From JAIVGV01 sp035295985 (GTDB taxonomy: Bacteria > Acidobacteriota > Blastocatellia > Pyrinomonadales > Pyrinomonadaceae), in NCBI GenBank assembly GCA_035295985.1, contig DATHBT010000173.1, positions 1 to 40,829 on the forward strand: DNA of 40,829 nt. Reading direction: 5' to 3'. The stretch's first letter is position 1, and the number at the start of each line of letters is the position of its first letter. The position numbers were made by a program, and so were the translations under genes. Under the pieces are notes generated by a model that worked only from the letters and a program-made list of their open reading frames with translations, was not told where the DNA came from and made no database searches. Shown here in pieces: positions 1 to 7,323 of this stretch.

Positions 1-1101
1 CTCGCCCTGCGCGACGAGATCAGGCGCGTCATCAACTACCGCAGCTTCTTCCTCAGCTATTGCCCCGACGCCAAACCTGCGGGCACACGCCTCCACACGC
101 TCTGCCCCATCCCCTCGCACGGCCACACGGGAAAGGGCAGCCCCTCGCTCTCAATCGACCTCGCGCGCGGCCTCTTCCACTGCTTCTCGCGCGGCGAGGG
201 CGGCGACGCCTTCGAGTTCTACGAACAGATGCACGGCGTCTCCTTCGCGCAGGCCGTCAATCGAATGGCGCGCGACCTCGGCATCGAGGACTCGCGCGGC
301 CGTCGTCGGCGCACGTCGCCCGCGCGCGCCGCAGCGCCCGACGCGGCCGAAGAGGCTGCGGCCGACGAAGAGCCGCTGCCGCAGGAGCGCGTGACCGCCA
401 TCTGCGAGAAGTTCCTTAAAATCTGTCGCGCGGAAGATCAGACGGAGGGACGCAACTACCTCTCGCGCCGGGGCATCGACGCGCGCACGGTCGAGCGCGC
501 CCGCGTCGCCTACTTCCCCCGACGCGCCTACCGCCGCGTGATGCGGCGGACGCAGGACGCCTTCCCGCTCGAAGAGTTGCGCCGCAGCGGCCTCTTCAAC
601 CGCCGCGCACACCTGACGTTTTACCGACACCGCCTGCTCTTCCCGTTCGTCGTCGAGGGCCGCGCCGTTTACCTACAGGCGCGCACCACCGCCGCGGGCG
701 TCGAGCCGCGCTGGCACAACATGCGCGGCGGCGTCCCCGCGCTCTACAACTCCGACTCGCTCGCGGAGCTGCCGACCGGCGCGGTCGTTTACCTCGTCGA
801 AGGCTTCACGGACACGCTCACGCTCCTCACCCACGGCTTCAACGCTATCGGCCTCGTCGGCGCGGCCGGACTCAAAGACGAATGGCTCGCGCCGCTCGCG
901 CGCTTCCGCGTCGTCGCCGCGCTCGACCCGGACGCCGCCGGCCGCCGCGCCGCCGAACGCTACGAAGAACTCTTCGCCGCGCGCGGCCTCCGCCTGGCAC
1001 GTATTGCGCTGCCCACAGATGTTAATGACTATTTCCGCCAGCGCGCCGCCGCCGCCGTCGAGTTCTCGCTGCTGACCGACGCCGCGCTCGAAAAGCAGTG
1101 A
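1..1101 (+). CDS. Primase-like protein, CHC2-type zinc finger plus TOPRIM (5' end missing)
   Basis: The reading frame is open from the first base and ends with TGA at 1099-1101, so the N-terminus lies outside the window. About 366 codons are visible. The first ~85 resemble a DnaG-type zinc-binding domain: Cys followed by two His, an SPSLSID strand, then FHCFSRGEGGD. The family motif there is normally CFxCG; here the last ligand Cys is Arg, so the zinc site looks degenerate. A TOPRIM fold follows at codons ~258-345, with the conserved Glu at 267 (LVEGF) and the Asp pair at 309 and 311 (LDPDAAG), which in this family bind catalytic Mg. The protein should make RNA primers or act as a primase-like nucleotidyltransferase on DNA. 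The C-terminal helicase-binding domain of housekeeping DnaG is absent, so an accessory or mobile-element-type primase is plausible. Product class is confident; exact role is not. Confidence 0.8.
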   Translation, partial: LALRDEIRRVINYRSFFLSYCPDAKPAGTRLHTLCPIPSHGHTGKGSPSLSIDLARGLFHCFSRGEGGDAFEFYEQMHGVSFAQAVNRMARDLGIEDSRGRRRRTSPARAAAPDAAEEAAADEEPLPQERVTAICEKFLKICRAEDQTEGRNYLSRRGIDARTVERARVAYFPRRAYRRVMRRTQDAFPLEELRRSGLFNRRAHLTFYRHRLLFPFVVEGRAVYLQARTTAAGVEPRWHNMRGGVPALYNSDSLAELPTGAVVYLVEGFTDTLTLLTHGFNAIGLVGAAGLKDEWLAPLARFRVVAALDPDAAGRRAAERYEELFAARGLRLARIALPTDVNDYFRQRAAAAVEFSLLTDAALEKQ

Positions 1102-1220
1102 TCAGTGGTCAGTGGCCGGTGGGCAGTTTTTGCGGGGACGCAGGCTGCGCGTGAGGGCGAAAAGCTTAAGCAGCGCAGGAAGAACGACCGACCACTGACC
1201 ACCGACCACTGACCGCTGCC
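1100..1220. repeat. Inverted pair of 7-bp tandem repeats (element H1)
   Basis: The left arm at 1100-1127 has four 7-nt units close to GGTCAGT, the first overlapping the primase stop codon. The right arm at 1187-1214 has four units close to ACTGACC, the reverse complement, with a decayed fifth unit to 1220. The arms could form a long imperfect hairpin with a ~60-nt loop. The last right-arm unit contains the putative -35 box of the next gene. This is one of five such elements in the window. Confidence 0.85.
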
Positions 1221-1238
1221 GACTTTATCGTCTATAAT
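1209..1238 (+). promoter_or_regulatory. Sigma70-like promoter for the GAF-PP2C gene
   Basis: CTGACC (1209-1214) and a perfect TATAAT (1233-1238) are separated by 18 bp. Transcription would start near 1245, about 10 nt before the ATG at 1255. That leaves almost no leader and agrees with the absence of a Shine-Dalgarno sequence. The -35 box lies inside the last heptamer of element H1. Confidence 0.6.
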
Positions 1239-1254
1239 CTCCGTTCGGACTGTT

Positions 1255-2562
1255 ATGGCTCAGGAAGATACAAAAGTCGCGGGGGCTGCGCGGACGGAGT
1301 TGTCCGTCGTCGATAAGCTCCGCATGTTGCTCGACATCACGAAGAAGATCAGCCGCTCGCTCGACGTGGAAGAGGTGGTCAACCTCGTGATGGACACGCT
1401 CTCGTCGCTGCTGCCTTACGACGCGGCGGGCATCTACCTCGTCGAGTGCGAGCCTGGCCCGGAGGGCAAGTGCCAGCCGTCGGCGCTGAAGCAGTTCAGC
1501 AAGACGGCCGTGCGCGGCTACGACATAGAGGAGCTGAGCGAGCTACATTTGAAGGTGGGGGAAGGATTGATCGGCCACGTCGCCAAGACGGGCGAGCCGC
1601 TCATCGTGCCCGACGTGCGACACGATCCGCGCTACGTCAACGCGCGGCGCGAGACGCGCTCCGAGATGGTCGCGCCCATCGTTTCGAGCGAGGAGGTGAT
1701 CGGCGTCTTCGACCTCGAATCCGACGAGCCGAACGCCTACACTGAGGACGACCTCGAAGTCCTGTCGCTGCTGGCCTCGCAGGTCGCCATCGCCGTCGAG
1801 AAGGCTGTGCTCTACGAGCACTCGGTCGAGCGCAAGCGTTTGCAGGCGCAGCTCGAAGTCGCGCGCCACGTCCAACTGGAACTCCTCCCGCCGCGCGACC
1901 CGAAGCTCCCCGGCTTCGACATCAGCGCCTACAACTTCTCGACCGAAGAGGTTTCGGGCGACTACTACGACTTCGTCCAAATCTACGAGGATCACCTCGG
2001 CCTGGTCATCGCCGACGTTTCGGGCAAGGGCGTGCCGGCCGCGCTGCTGATGGCCTTCCTGCGCGCCTGCCTGCGCACCGTGATCCAGATCGGCTACGCG
2101 CCCAACATCGCCGTCTCCAAGGTCAACTACCTGCTCTGGGAGTCGATCGAGAACAACCAGTTCGTGACGGCCTTCTACGGCGTGCTCGACGCGACGAACA
2201 AGACGCTGGCCTACGCCAACGCCGGCCACAACCCGCCGCTGCTGATGGACGCCGAAGGCAACGCCCGCTTCATCGAGCGCGGCGGCATTCCTTTGGGGAT
2301 GTTCCGCGACACGCGCTACTACGAGTACTACCTGCCGGTCGAGTCGGGCCAGACTCTCGTGCTCTACACGGACGGGGCGACCGAGGCCGAGAGCGCGGAC
2401 GGCTGCGAGTACGGGCGCGACCGCTTCGAGCAAAAGGTGAGGGAAGGCCGCCACCTGCCGGCCAGGGAGCTGATCAAATTCCTCCACGCCGACATCCTCG
2501 AATGGACGGGCGGGCGCGGCTCCGGCGACGACGTGACCTTCGTCGTCGCCAAGGCACTCTGA
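1255..2562 (+). CDS. GAF domain-containing PP2C-type (RsbU/SpoIIE-like) serine phosphatase
   Basis: The 435-aa cytosolic protein has no signal peptide or membrane segment. A GAF sensor domain spans about residues 35-185 (VGEGLIGHVAKTGEPLIVPD is typical). A short coiled linker (~185-210) leads to a SpoIIE/PP2C phosphatase domain (~220-433). Metal-binding acids are visible in VSGDYYDF (Asp236), IADVSGKG (Asp254), LYTDGATEA and SGDDVTF; NAGHNPPLL is also conserved. Family members dephosphorylate anti-anti-sigma factors in partner-switching stress pathways, gated by the GAF ligand or redox state. No anti-sigma or STAS gene is adjacent, so the partner must be elsewhere. The ATG is supported by a TATAAT box only 17 nt upstream. 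Confidence 0.92.
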   Translation: MAQEDTKVAGAARTELSVVDKLRMLLDITKKISRSLDVEEVVNLVMDTLSSLLPYDAAGIYLVECEPGPEGKCQPSALKQFSKTAVRGYDIEELSELHLKVGEGLIGHVAKTGEPLIVPDVRHDPRYVNARRETRSEMVAPIVSSEEVIGVFDLESDEPNAYTEDDLEVLSLLASQVAIAVEKAVLYEHSVERKRLQAQLEVARHVQLELLPPRDPKLPGFDISAYNFSTEEVSGDYYDFVQIYEDHLGLVIADVSGKGVPAALLMAFLRACLRTVIQIGYAPNIAVSKVNYLLWESIENNQFVTAFYGVLDATNKTLAYANAGHNPPLLMDAEGNARFIERGGIPLGMFRDTRYYEYYLPVESGQTLVLYTDGATEAESADGCEYGRDRFEQKVREGRHLPARELIKFLHADILEWTGGRGSGDDVTFVVAKAL

Positions 2563-2623
2563 GCGCGGCATAATTATGTGTTAGGTGCTTTGAGTAAACG
2601 TAAGCATAGGAGGCTCTCACAAA

Positions 2624-3271
2624 ATGAAAGTTTTCATCAGTCACTCAAGTAGAGATAAGTGGGCAGCCAGAAGAATATCCGACGATCTAAACAGACTTGG
2701 GGTAGAAACTTTTCTCGATGAAAAGGACATTGAGACTGGAGAAACTATTGATGATACGATAAGTATACATCTAAAAGAGTGTGATGAATGCTTACTCTTA
2801 TTGTCCCCATCTTCGTTAAATAGTCATTGGGTGCTTATTGAAATTGGAGGCGCAAAAGCCCTCGGAAAACGTCTCGTCCCCATTTTGCTACATATAGGCG
2901 TTAATGACATGCCTAGTCCGATTTCTAAGCACCTAGCGAGAGATATAAATGAGATTGAAAAGTATTACGAAGAAGTGCAAAACCGGTTGGCTGGACATTT
3001 GCCTCTTCCTCGGCAGGCAGCTATACGGCGTGCAAGGCCTATACCTTTGCCTAGAGTTCAGTCCTTCAAAGTCGGTGACGTCGTCCGCCTCCCTAAATCT
3101 CGGCCACGTTCTGTGATGCGCGAAGACGTCAGCATTGATTGGACAGAAGATATGGATGAATATTTCGGCGAGCAAGCTATGATCTTAGAGGTTGATAGTG
3201 ATAGAACAGTATTATTAGACATTGATGATTCAGACAATTGGTGGGCTTTTGAGTGGCTTACTAAAGTTTAG
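2624..3271 (+). CDS. TIR-domain protein with C-terminal SH3-like domain, AT-rich
   Basis: This 215-aa protein has a good AGGAGG ribosome site (2608-2613). Residues 1-~125 form a TIR domain: MKVFISHSSRDK, then FLDEKDIETGE, then SSLNSHWVLIEIGGAKA. Glu73 sits where NAD-cleaving TIRs have their catalytic glutamate (W-x3-E). A linker with basic residues follows. Residues ~147-215 (VGDVVRL, then EDMDEYFGEQAMILEV, then WWAFEWL) look like a small beta-barrel of the SH3/Mind-bomb kind; this is my pattern-level inference. TIR proteins in bacteria are often NADase effectors or second-messenger makers in anti-phage defence. The gene is strikingly AT-rich against its neighbours and uses different codons, which points to horizontal transfer. 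No partner sensor gene is adjacent, so its trigger is unknown. Confidence 0.9.
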   Translation: MKVFISHSSRDKWAARRISDDLNRLGVETFLDEKDIETGETIDDTISIHLKECDECLLLLSPSSLNSHWVLIEIGGAKALGKRLVPILLHIGVNDMPSPISKHLARDINEIEKYYEEVQNRLAGHLPLPRQAAIRRARPIPLPRVQSFKVGDVVRLPKSRPRSVMREDVSIDWTEDMDEYFGEQAMILEVDSDRTVLLDIDDSDNWWAFEWLTKV

Positions 3272-3357
3272 ATTATTTTGATTGTCACCACGCGCCTAGC
3301 AACGGCGTGCATCCGGCCGCGAGTCAACTCAAATCAGCAAGAAGATGAAATGAGAAA

Positions 3358-3388
3358 CGGGGGCTGACCCTGATGGGCCAAGCCCCCG
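3358..3388 (-). terminator. Hairpin terminator between convergent genes
   Basis: An 8-bp G+C-rich stem (3358-3365 with 3381-3388) encloses a loop that can add a CCC/GGG pairing. On the minus strand it is followed by a T-rich tail (TTTCTCATTTCATCTTCTT), so it mainly fits as terminator of the small minus-strand gene. It may also stop transcription from the TIR gene. Confidence 0.55.
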
Positions 3389-3412
3389 CACTTGGTACGC
3401 CTGTCGGGAAAA

Positions 3413-3670
3413 TTAGTGTGCGGTCGCGGAGTTGTGCGCGTGGTCGCCGCCGGGCGCGAGCGGCGCGCGGTAGTTGCCGTAGTGGAACTCGGCCGTCGTC
3501 GGGTAGAAGGCGTAAACGTCGAAGCCGTAGGAGTCGAAGTAGGCCGCCAAATCCTCGGCCGAGCGGACGAAGAGCTGCGCCGCGTAGCCACACTCCTCGC
3601 GAATCTCCAACAGGCGCTCCACGACTTCGAGCGGCGCGAACACCCGCACCGGGTCTCTGTAAGTTGCCAT
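3413..3670 (-). CDS. Small hypothetical protein (85 aa)
   Basis: The ATG at 3668-3670 follows a GGGAGG ribosome site about 13 nt upstream. The 85-residue product begins MATYRDPVRVFAPLEVVERL and has a helical first half and a tyrosine/phenylalanine-rich second half (FDSYGFDVYAFYP, FHYGNYRAPL), ending in a short His-containing tail. Amino-acid composition is natural, unlike the Arg-rich overlapping frames on the plus strand. There is no signal peptide or membrane segment, and I do not recognise the family. A hairpin with a T-rich tail lies just downstream, so it is probably transcribed alone. It lies convergent to the TIR gene and divergent from the VWFA gene, with no obvious functional link to either. 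Confidence 0.6.
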   Translation of the reverse strand: MATYRDPVRVFAPLEVVERLLEIREECGYAAQLFVRSAEDLAAYFDSYGFDVYAFYPTTAEFHYGNYRAPLAPGGDHAHNSATAH

Positions 3671-3901
3671 CGGTCTGTCAGCGCCTCCCTTCGCGTGGCC
3701 TTCGCGCCGCGCCCTCCCGCGGCCCCGCGCCCTAGTACGATGTACGCGCATTTCGGCGCGTTGTTTTGCGCGACTCCTCTCTTTTCCGTCCCAACGTTTA
3801 CGAAACTTTGCCGGGCGGCGACCTGGCCGCGCATACAGTGAGACGCGCGAGAGCGGCCTCGGGTTTCCAAAAATCTTGCGCTGCGCCGGCGGCTGTCCGC
3901 G

Positions 3902-3931
3902 TTGAGGGTTGCCCCGCACACGTTCTAAAAT
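3902..3931 (+). promoter_or_regulatory. Putative promoter of the VWFA-domain gene
   Basis: TTGAGG (3902-3907), an 18-bp spacer and TAAAAT (3926-3931) form a sigma70-like promoter with predicted start near 3938. In the rest of the 3671-4008 divergent gap I see no other gene or clear structure. Confidence 0.4.
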
Positions 3932-4008
3932 CGCGCCGCGCGCAATTTTCGCCGGGCCGCGCGTTCCCCGGCCGGCATCAAATGTTACGCGCGGCGGGAC
4001 GACGACTG

Positions 4009-5940
4009 ATGAGGAGATCGCTGGCAAAAGGTTCGTGGAATGCTACGAGAGGATGCCGCAGTCGAGCGGCGCGGCTCGGTGTCGCCGCGCGCCTTCTCGT
4101 CGTGTCGCATCTTCTCGTCGCGTGCTGCGTGCTCGCCGCTGTCACCGCGTGGGCGGCAGTCGCCGCGCAAGGGCAGGTCACGGGCGACGACGGCCTCATG
4201 CGCGTGGAGCTTCCTGCCGGGCGCGAGGTGAGGGTGGAGAACCGGCTCGGCGGCGTGAGCGTCGAATTGTGGGGTGAGCCGCACGTCGGCATCGCGGCCG
4301 ACGTTGAGGGCGCGGCGGACGCGGGCGGCAAGTCGCCCGTCCGCCTTGATAGAGCGGCAAACTCGCTCTCTGTCGTCGTCGCGGACGCGCCGCGCGCGAA
4401 AGTTAAACGACGTGTCGATCTGAGAATATTCGTGCCGTCGGACGCGCGGCTGAGCGTCTTCACAGCGGGCGGCTCGGTCGAACTCGCGGGCGTGCCGGCG
4501 CGGCTCGACGCGCAGACCGTCTCCGGCGACCTGCGCGTGCGGCTGGCAAACGATGCCGACGTGATGGCGCGCACGCTCTCAGGCACGATCACCGTCGGCG
4601 CGGGACTCGTCGCACCCGGCACGGCCGAGCGGACGGTGCGCGAACGCTTCAACGCGCGGCTAGGCGCGGGCAGCCGCCTCGTGCGCCTCTCGACCGCGCG
4701 CGGACGCATCGAACTCGCCCCGCTCGCCGAGGGCTGGCAGTCCGCCGCGCGAACACCAGCGCCGATTTCAAACGCGAGCAGCGGGACGGACCCCGGCGCG
4801 CGGCGCGAGACTGGAGAATCCAGGCGGAGGCAGACGCCCCCCGCCCCTTCAAGCCCGCCGCCCGCGACTGAGAGCGCGACGGACGCGCGACGGCCCGCGC
4901 TGCAACAGTCAACGCCGCAGCAGTCCGCGCCGCAACAGGGGGCGACGCCCTTAGCGCGCCGGCCGCCTTCGATAGTCGGCTCGCAGGGTGCCCGGCAGCC
5001 CGCCCGCCCCGCCGCCACGCCCGCGCCGACCCCGGCCGAAGGGCCGATTGAGGTTGACCCGGACGAGATCATCACGGTGGACACGCACGTCGTCACGCTC
5101 AACCTGAGCGTCGTCGATCGGCGGAGCGGTCGCGGGCTGGCGAACCTCACGCGCGACGACTTCAGCGTCGCCGAGAACGGCGTCGAGCAGCAGATCATGC
5201 ACTTCGAGGCCGCGAACGCGCCGTTCGATCTCCTGCTGCTGCTCGACCTCTCAGGCTCGACCGCGAAAGTCACCGAAGTGATCCGCGCCTCGGCCCTGCG
5301 CTTCGTCGAGTCCGTGCGCGCGGGCGACCGCGTCGGGGTGATGACGTTCGCCGCCGCGCCGCAGATCGTCTCGGAGTTGACGGACGACCGGCAAAGGCTG
5401 CGCTCGCGCATCGCGGCGATGGGCGCGCCGACAGGCGACACGAAGCTCTACGACGCCGTCGCCTTCGCCGTCGAGCACATGGAAAAAAACTCCCCGAAGG
5501 GGCGGCGCCGCGCCGTCATCCTGATGAGCGACGGCCTCGACAGCATCTTGCCGAACGTGCAGGGCGAAGGCTCCGCGCTCTCCTACCAGGAGACGCGCTC
5601 GCGCGTGCAGGAGTTCGACGGCCTCTTCTACACGGTCTGGACGGACACTTCTTACGAGGCCCTGAGCCCCCTCGACGTGCAGCCCGAAACTTTCGATCTC
5701 GTTTTCGACCGGATGGAGGAGCTGGCAAACGTCGGCGGCGGCCTCTTCTACGAGGTCGAGCGGCTCGAAGACCTCGCGGGCGCATACGAGCGCGTCGTGC
5801 GAGACCTCGGCACGGTTTACAGCCTCTCCTACCTGCCCCACGATAAGACGCGCGACGGCCGCTGGCGCGCCGTGCGCGTGCGCCTGCCCCGCCGCCCCGA
5901 CGCCGTCGCGCGCGGCAAAAGCGGCTACTTCGCGAAGTGA
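4009..5940 (+). CDS. Secreted VWFA-related acidobacterial domain protein
   Basis: I chose the ATG at 4009 (GGGA at 3996-3999); ATG 3982 is possible and the frame stays open to 3766. The 643-aa product has a long basic N-region and a hydrophobic export signal ending near AAVAAQG. Residues ~60-240 form repeated short beta-strands (ELPAGREVRVENRLGGVSVE) like DUF4097 adhesin-type sheets. Residues ~250-350 are a Pro/Gln/Ala-rich linker. From ~355 comes the domain described as 'VWFA-related Acidobacterial domain' (TIGR03436-like), beginning with THVVTLNLSVVDRRSGRGL. Its MIDAS metal site is DLSGS at 413-417, with the distal Asp508 in SDGLDS. The family is abundant in acidobacteria; its function is unknown, but metal-dependent protein binding at the cell surface is likely. 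The combination of adhesin-like head and VWA tail fits attachment. Confidence 0.85.
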   Translation: MRRSLAKGSWNATRGCRSRAARLGVAARLLVVSHLLVACCVLAAVTAWAAVAAQGQVTGDDGLMRVELPAGREVRVENRLGGVSVELWGEPHVGIAADVEGAADAGGKSPVRLDRAANSLSVVVADAPRAKVKRRVDLRIFVPSDARLSVFTAGGSVELAGVPARLDAQTVSGDLRVRLANDADVMARTLSGTITVGAGLVAPGTAERTVRERFNARLGAGSRLVRLSTARGRIELAPLAEGWQSAARTPAPISNASSGTDPGARRETGESRRRQTPPAPSSPPPATESATDARRPALQQSTPQQSAPQQGATPLARRPPSIVGSQGARQPARPAATPAPTPAEGPIEVDPDEIITVDTHVVTLNLSVVDRRSGRGLANLTRDDFSVAENGVEQQIMHFEAANAPFDLLLLLDLSGSTAKVTEVIRASALRFVESVRAGDRVGVMTFAAAPQIVSELTDDRQRLRSRIAAMGAPTGDTKLYDAVAFAVEHMEKNSPKGRRRAVILMSDGLDSILPNVQGEGSALSYQETRSRVQEFDGLFYTVWTDTSYEALSPLDVQPETFDLVFDRMEELANVGGGLFYEVERLEDLAGAYERVVRDLGTVYSLSYLPHDKTRDGRWRAVRVRLPRRPDAVARGKSGYFAK

Positions 5941-5943
5941 AGA

Positions 5944-6046
5944 GTTGTCGGTTGTCGGTCGCCCGTCGTCAGTCGTTAGTGCTGCACGGGCGCACGCGCT
6001 GCGGCGCGGCCGTCGAGCCTGTGAAGCACTAACAACTGACACGGGC
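5944..6046. repeat. Inverted pair of 7-bp tandem repeats (element H2)
   Basis: The left arm (5944-5983) starts 4 nt after the VWFA stop codon and has units GTTGTCG, GTTGTCG, GTCGCCC, GTCGTCA, GTCGTTA and a partial unit. The right arm (6025-6046, AGCACTAACAACTGACACGG and onward) is the reverse complement of the inner units. It lies between convergent genes and could act as a hairpin terminator. Confidence 0.75.
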
Positions 6047-6077
6047 CGTGTCAGGCGGGTTGTCGGGCGGCGCGCTA

Positions 6078-6554
6078 CTAGGGAGTCCCCTCGGACAGCA
6101 CGGCGTCAATCGGCGACTCGAATGCGATGAAGAGCACGCAGGGGCCTGCGTTCGCGCAGCGGGCCTTGTGCCTGGCCTTCGCGGGGCCGTAGGCGTACGA
6201 GCCGGGCTTGAGCACGGCCGTCTCCTGCCCCTCGTAGGTGACGTGCATCTCGCCCGCGACGAGGATCATGTGCTCGGCCGACGTGTGCCAGTGCGACGGT
6301 AAGGTGTAGTCGGCCGGCGTCCTCAGGAACACGTCGGAGCGGCCCTTCGCCGGGTCGCCGTGGAGAACCGTGACCTCACAGCCCTTGGGGAAGATCGGCG
6401 GGCAGGGACTCCACGCTAGCTGCGCGTCGCCGTGCGCACGCGTGACGGCCTTCTCAGCGGCGGCCGTCTGCGCCGCGGCGGGCGCGCAGGCCAGGGCCAG
6501 CCAGCAGAGAAGCGTCAGGGGCAACGAAGCCTTCCATAAACGTCTGTCAAACAT
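6078..6554 (-). CDS. Secreted cupin-domain protein
   Basis: The 158-aa protein has a ribosome site AAGGAAGG and a signal peptide (MFDRRLWKASLPLTLLCWLA, cleavage near AAAQT). The mature part is a single cupin barrel. Motif 1 is SHWHTSAEHMILVAGE, with the HxH metal ligands. Motif 2 is KPGSYAYGPAKARHKA, with the later His. Two or three cysteines (CPPIFPKGC, CANAGPC) could form periplasmic disulfides. The family resembles periplasmic cupins related to ChrR-type sensors and to small dioxygenases or isomerases. The substrate cannot be read from the sequence. It is monocistronic by context, with a 290-nt empty gap upstream. Confidence 0.85.
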   Translation of the reverse strand: MFDRRLWKASLPLTLLCWLALACAPAAAQTAAAEKAVTRAHGDAQLAWSPCPPIFPKGCEVTVLHGDPAKGRSDVFLRTPADYTLPSHWHTSAEHMILVAGEMHVTYEGQETAVLKPGSYAYGPAKARHKARCANAGPCVLFIAFESPIDAVLSEGTP

Positions 6555-6844
6555 CTCTGGCCTTCCTTTCGGTGTGCTCTGTCTTTCAGTTCGGGGGTTT
6601 CGAGAGCCGGATTCTACTACCGGCCGCTCCTGATAGCCATCCGGGTTCGCAGCCCGACGAAAGGATGAAAGGGAGACGCAGATCAGGAAGTCTTCTGTGA
6701 GGACGCACAGACGAAGGACAGCGTTGGCGGTTGGACTTCCGGCCCGGCCGCGCGTCTTACGCCCGGCATCACCCGCCCGCCCGCAAAGTTGAGGATGAAG
6801 GCCGCGTATCGCGGGCCGGGTGCATGGCGTTGTCAGGCGCGGCC
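6555..6844. other. Intergenic region, no gene seen
   Basis: About 290 nt upstream of the cupin gene. Reading both strands I find only short, unconvincing frames and a weak hairpin. It probably holds the cupin promoter, but I cannot place one with confidence. Confidence 0.5.
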
Positions 6845-6864
6845 GGCGTAAGGCGACTTACGCC
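6845..6864 (-). terminator. Hairpin overlapping the stop of the membrane protein gene
   Basis: A perfect 7-bp stem (GGCGTAA / TTACGCC) with a 6-nt loop contains the TAA stop codon of the minus-strand gene within its stem. There is no T-run, so intrinsic termination is uncertain. Confidence 0.35.
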
Positions 6865-7265
6865 CTCGACTTTGGCATCAGCGATCTCAACAGAAGCCAG
6901 GCAAGCCCGTACACGAGCGCGATAGCCGCCAGGGCGTAGATCGGGATAAAGACAAATGCGAGCGACGACGTGGACGATTCGGAGTTGAAGATCGAAGCCC
7001 AGTAAACAAGCACCGATGAGACGACCACTAATACCGACGTGATTAGAACCGCGGCGCGTGAAGCAAACGAAAGCACCTTCCGGTGAACATAAAGAGTCAG
7101 CGCGGTTAGGACGATGAAGGGGAGCGCGACCCAGACGTAGAATCCCAGAGTGATGAGGAGGTCGGAGAGGCCGCCGACGGCGGAGGTCGTGGAGGCCATG
7201 ATGCCGAAGGTGATCAGGATGCCCAGGGCGATGACGACGAGTCCGACGTTCTTCAAGTTTTTCAT
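6858..7265 (-). CDS. Four-helix inner-membrane protein of unknown function
   Basis: The 135-aa product has four predicted membrane segments at about residues 6-26, 36-60, 70-92 and 103-128, with a short KNLKN N-terminus and a basic LMPKSRA tail. No catalytic or binding motif stands out and I do not recognise the family. The ATG is preceded by AAGGAAGG at suitable spacing. This site lies next to a degenerate stretch of the CTCTGTG-type repeat (7277-7316) seen elsewhere in the window. Codon use is less G+C-biased than in neighbours. It follows the secreted hydrolase gene by ~60 nt on the same strand and may be cotranscribed with it. Confidence 0.75.
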   Translation of the reverse strand: MKNLKNVGLVVIALGILITFGIMASTTSAVGGLSDLLITLGFYVWVALPFIVLTALTLYVHRKVLSFASRAAVLITSVLVVVSSVLVYWASIFNSESSTSSLAFVFIPIYALAAIALVYGLAWLLLRSLMPKSRA

Positions 7266-7323
7266 CCGAAAACCTTCCTTCCTCGGCGTTCTCTGCGCCC
7301 TCTGTGACTCATCGTCTTGAATG

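Noticed and set aside
3392..3841. 149-codon plus-strand frame over the small 85-aa gene
   Set aside because: Composition is that of an antisense shadow (many Arg/Val); the minus frame has a ribosome site and natural aromatic content.
3978..5441. 487-codon minus-strand frame across the VWFA gene
   Set aside because: Ser/Arg/Ala-rich low-complexity product with no domain; the plus-strand frame carries the MIDAS motifs.
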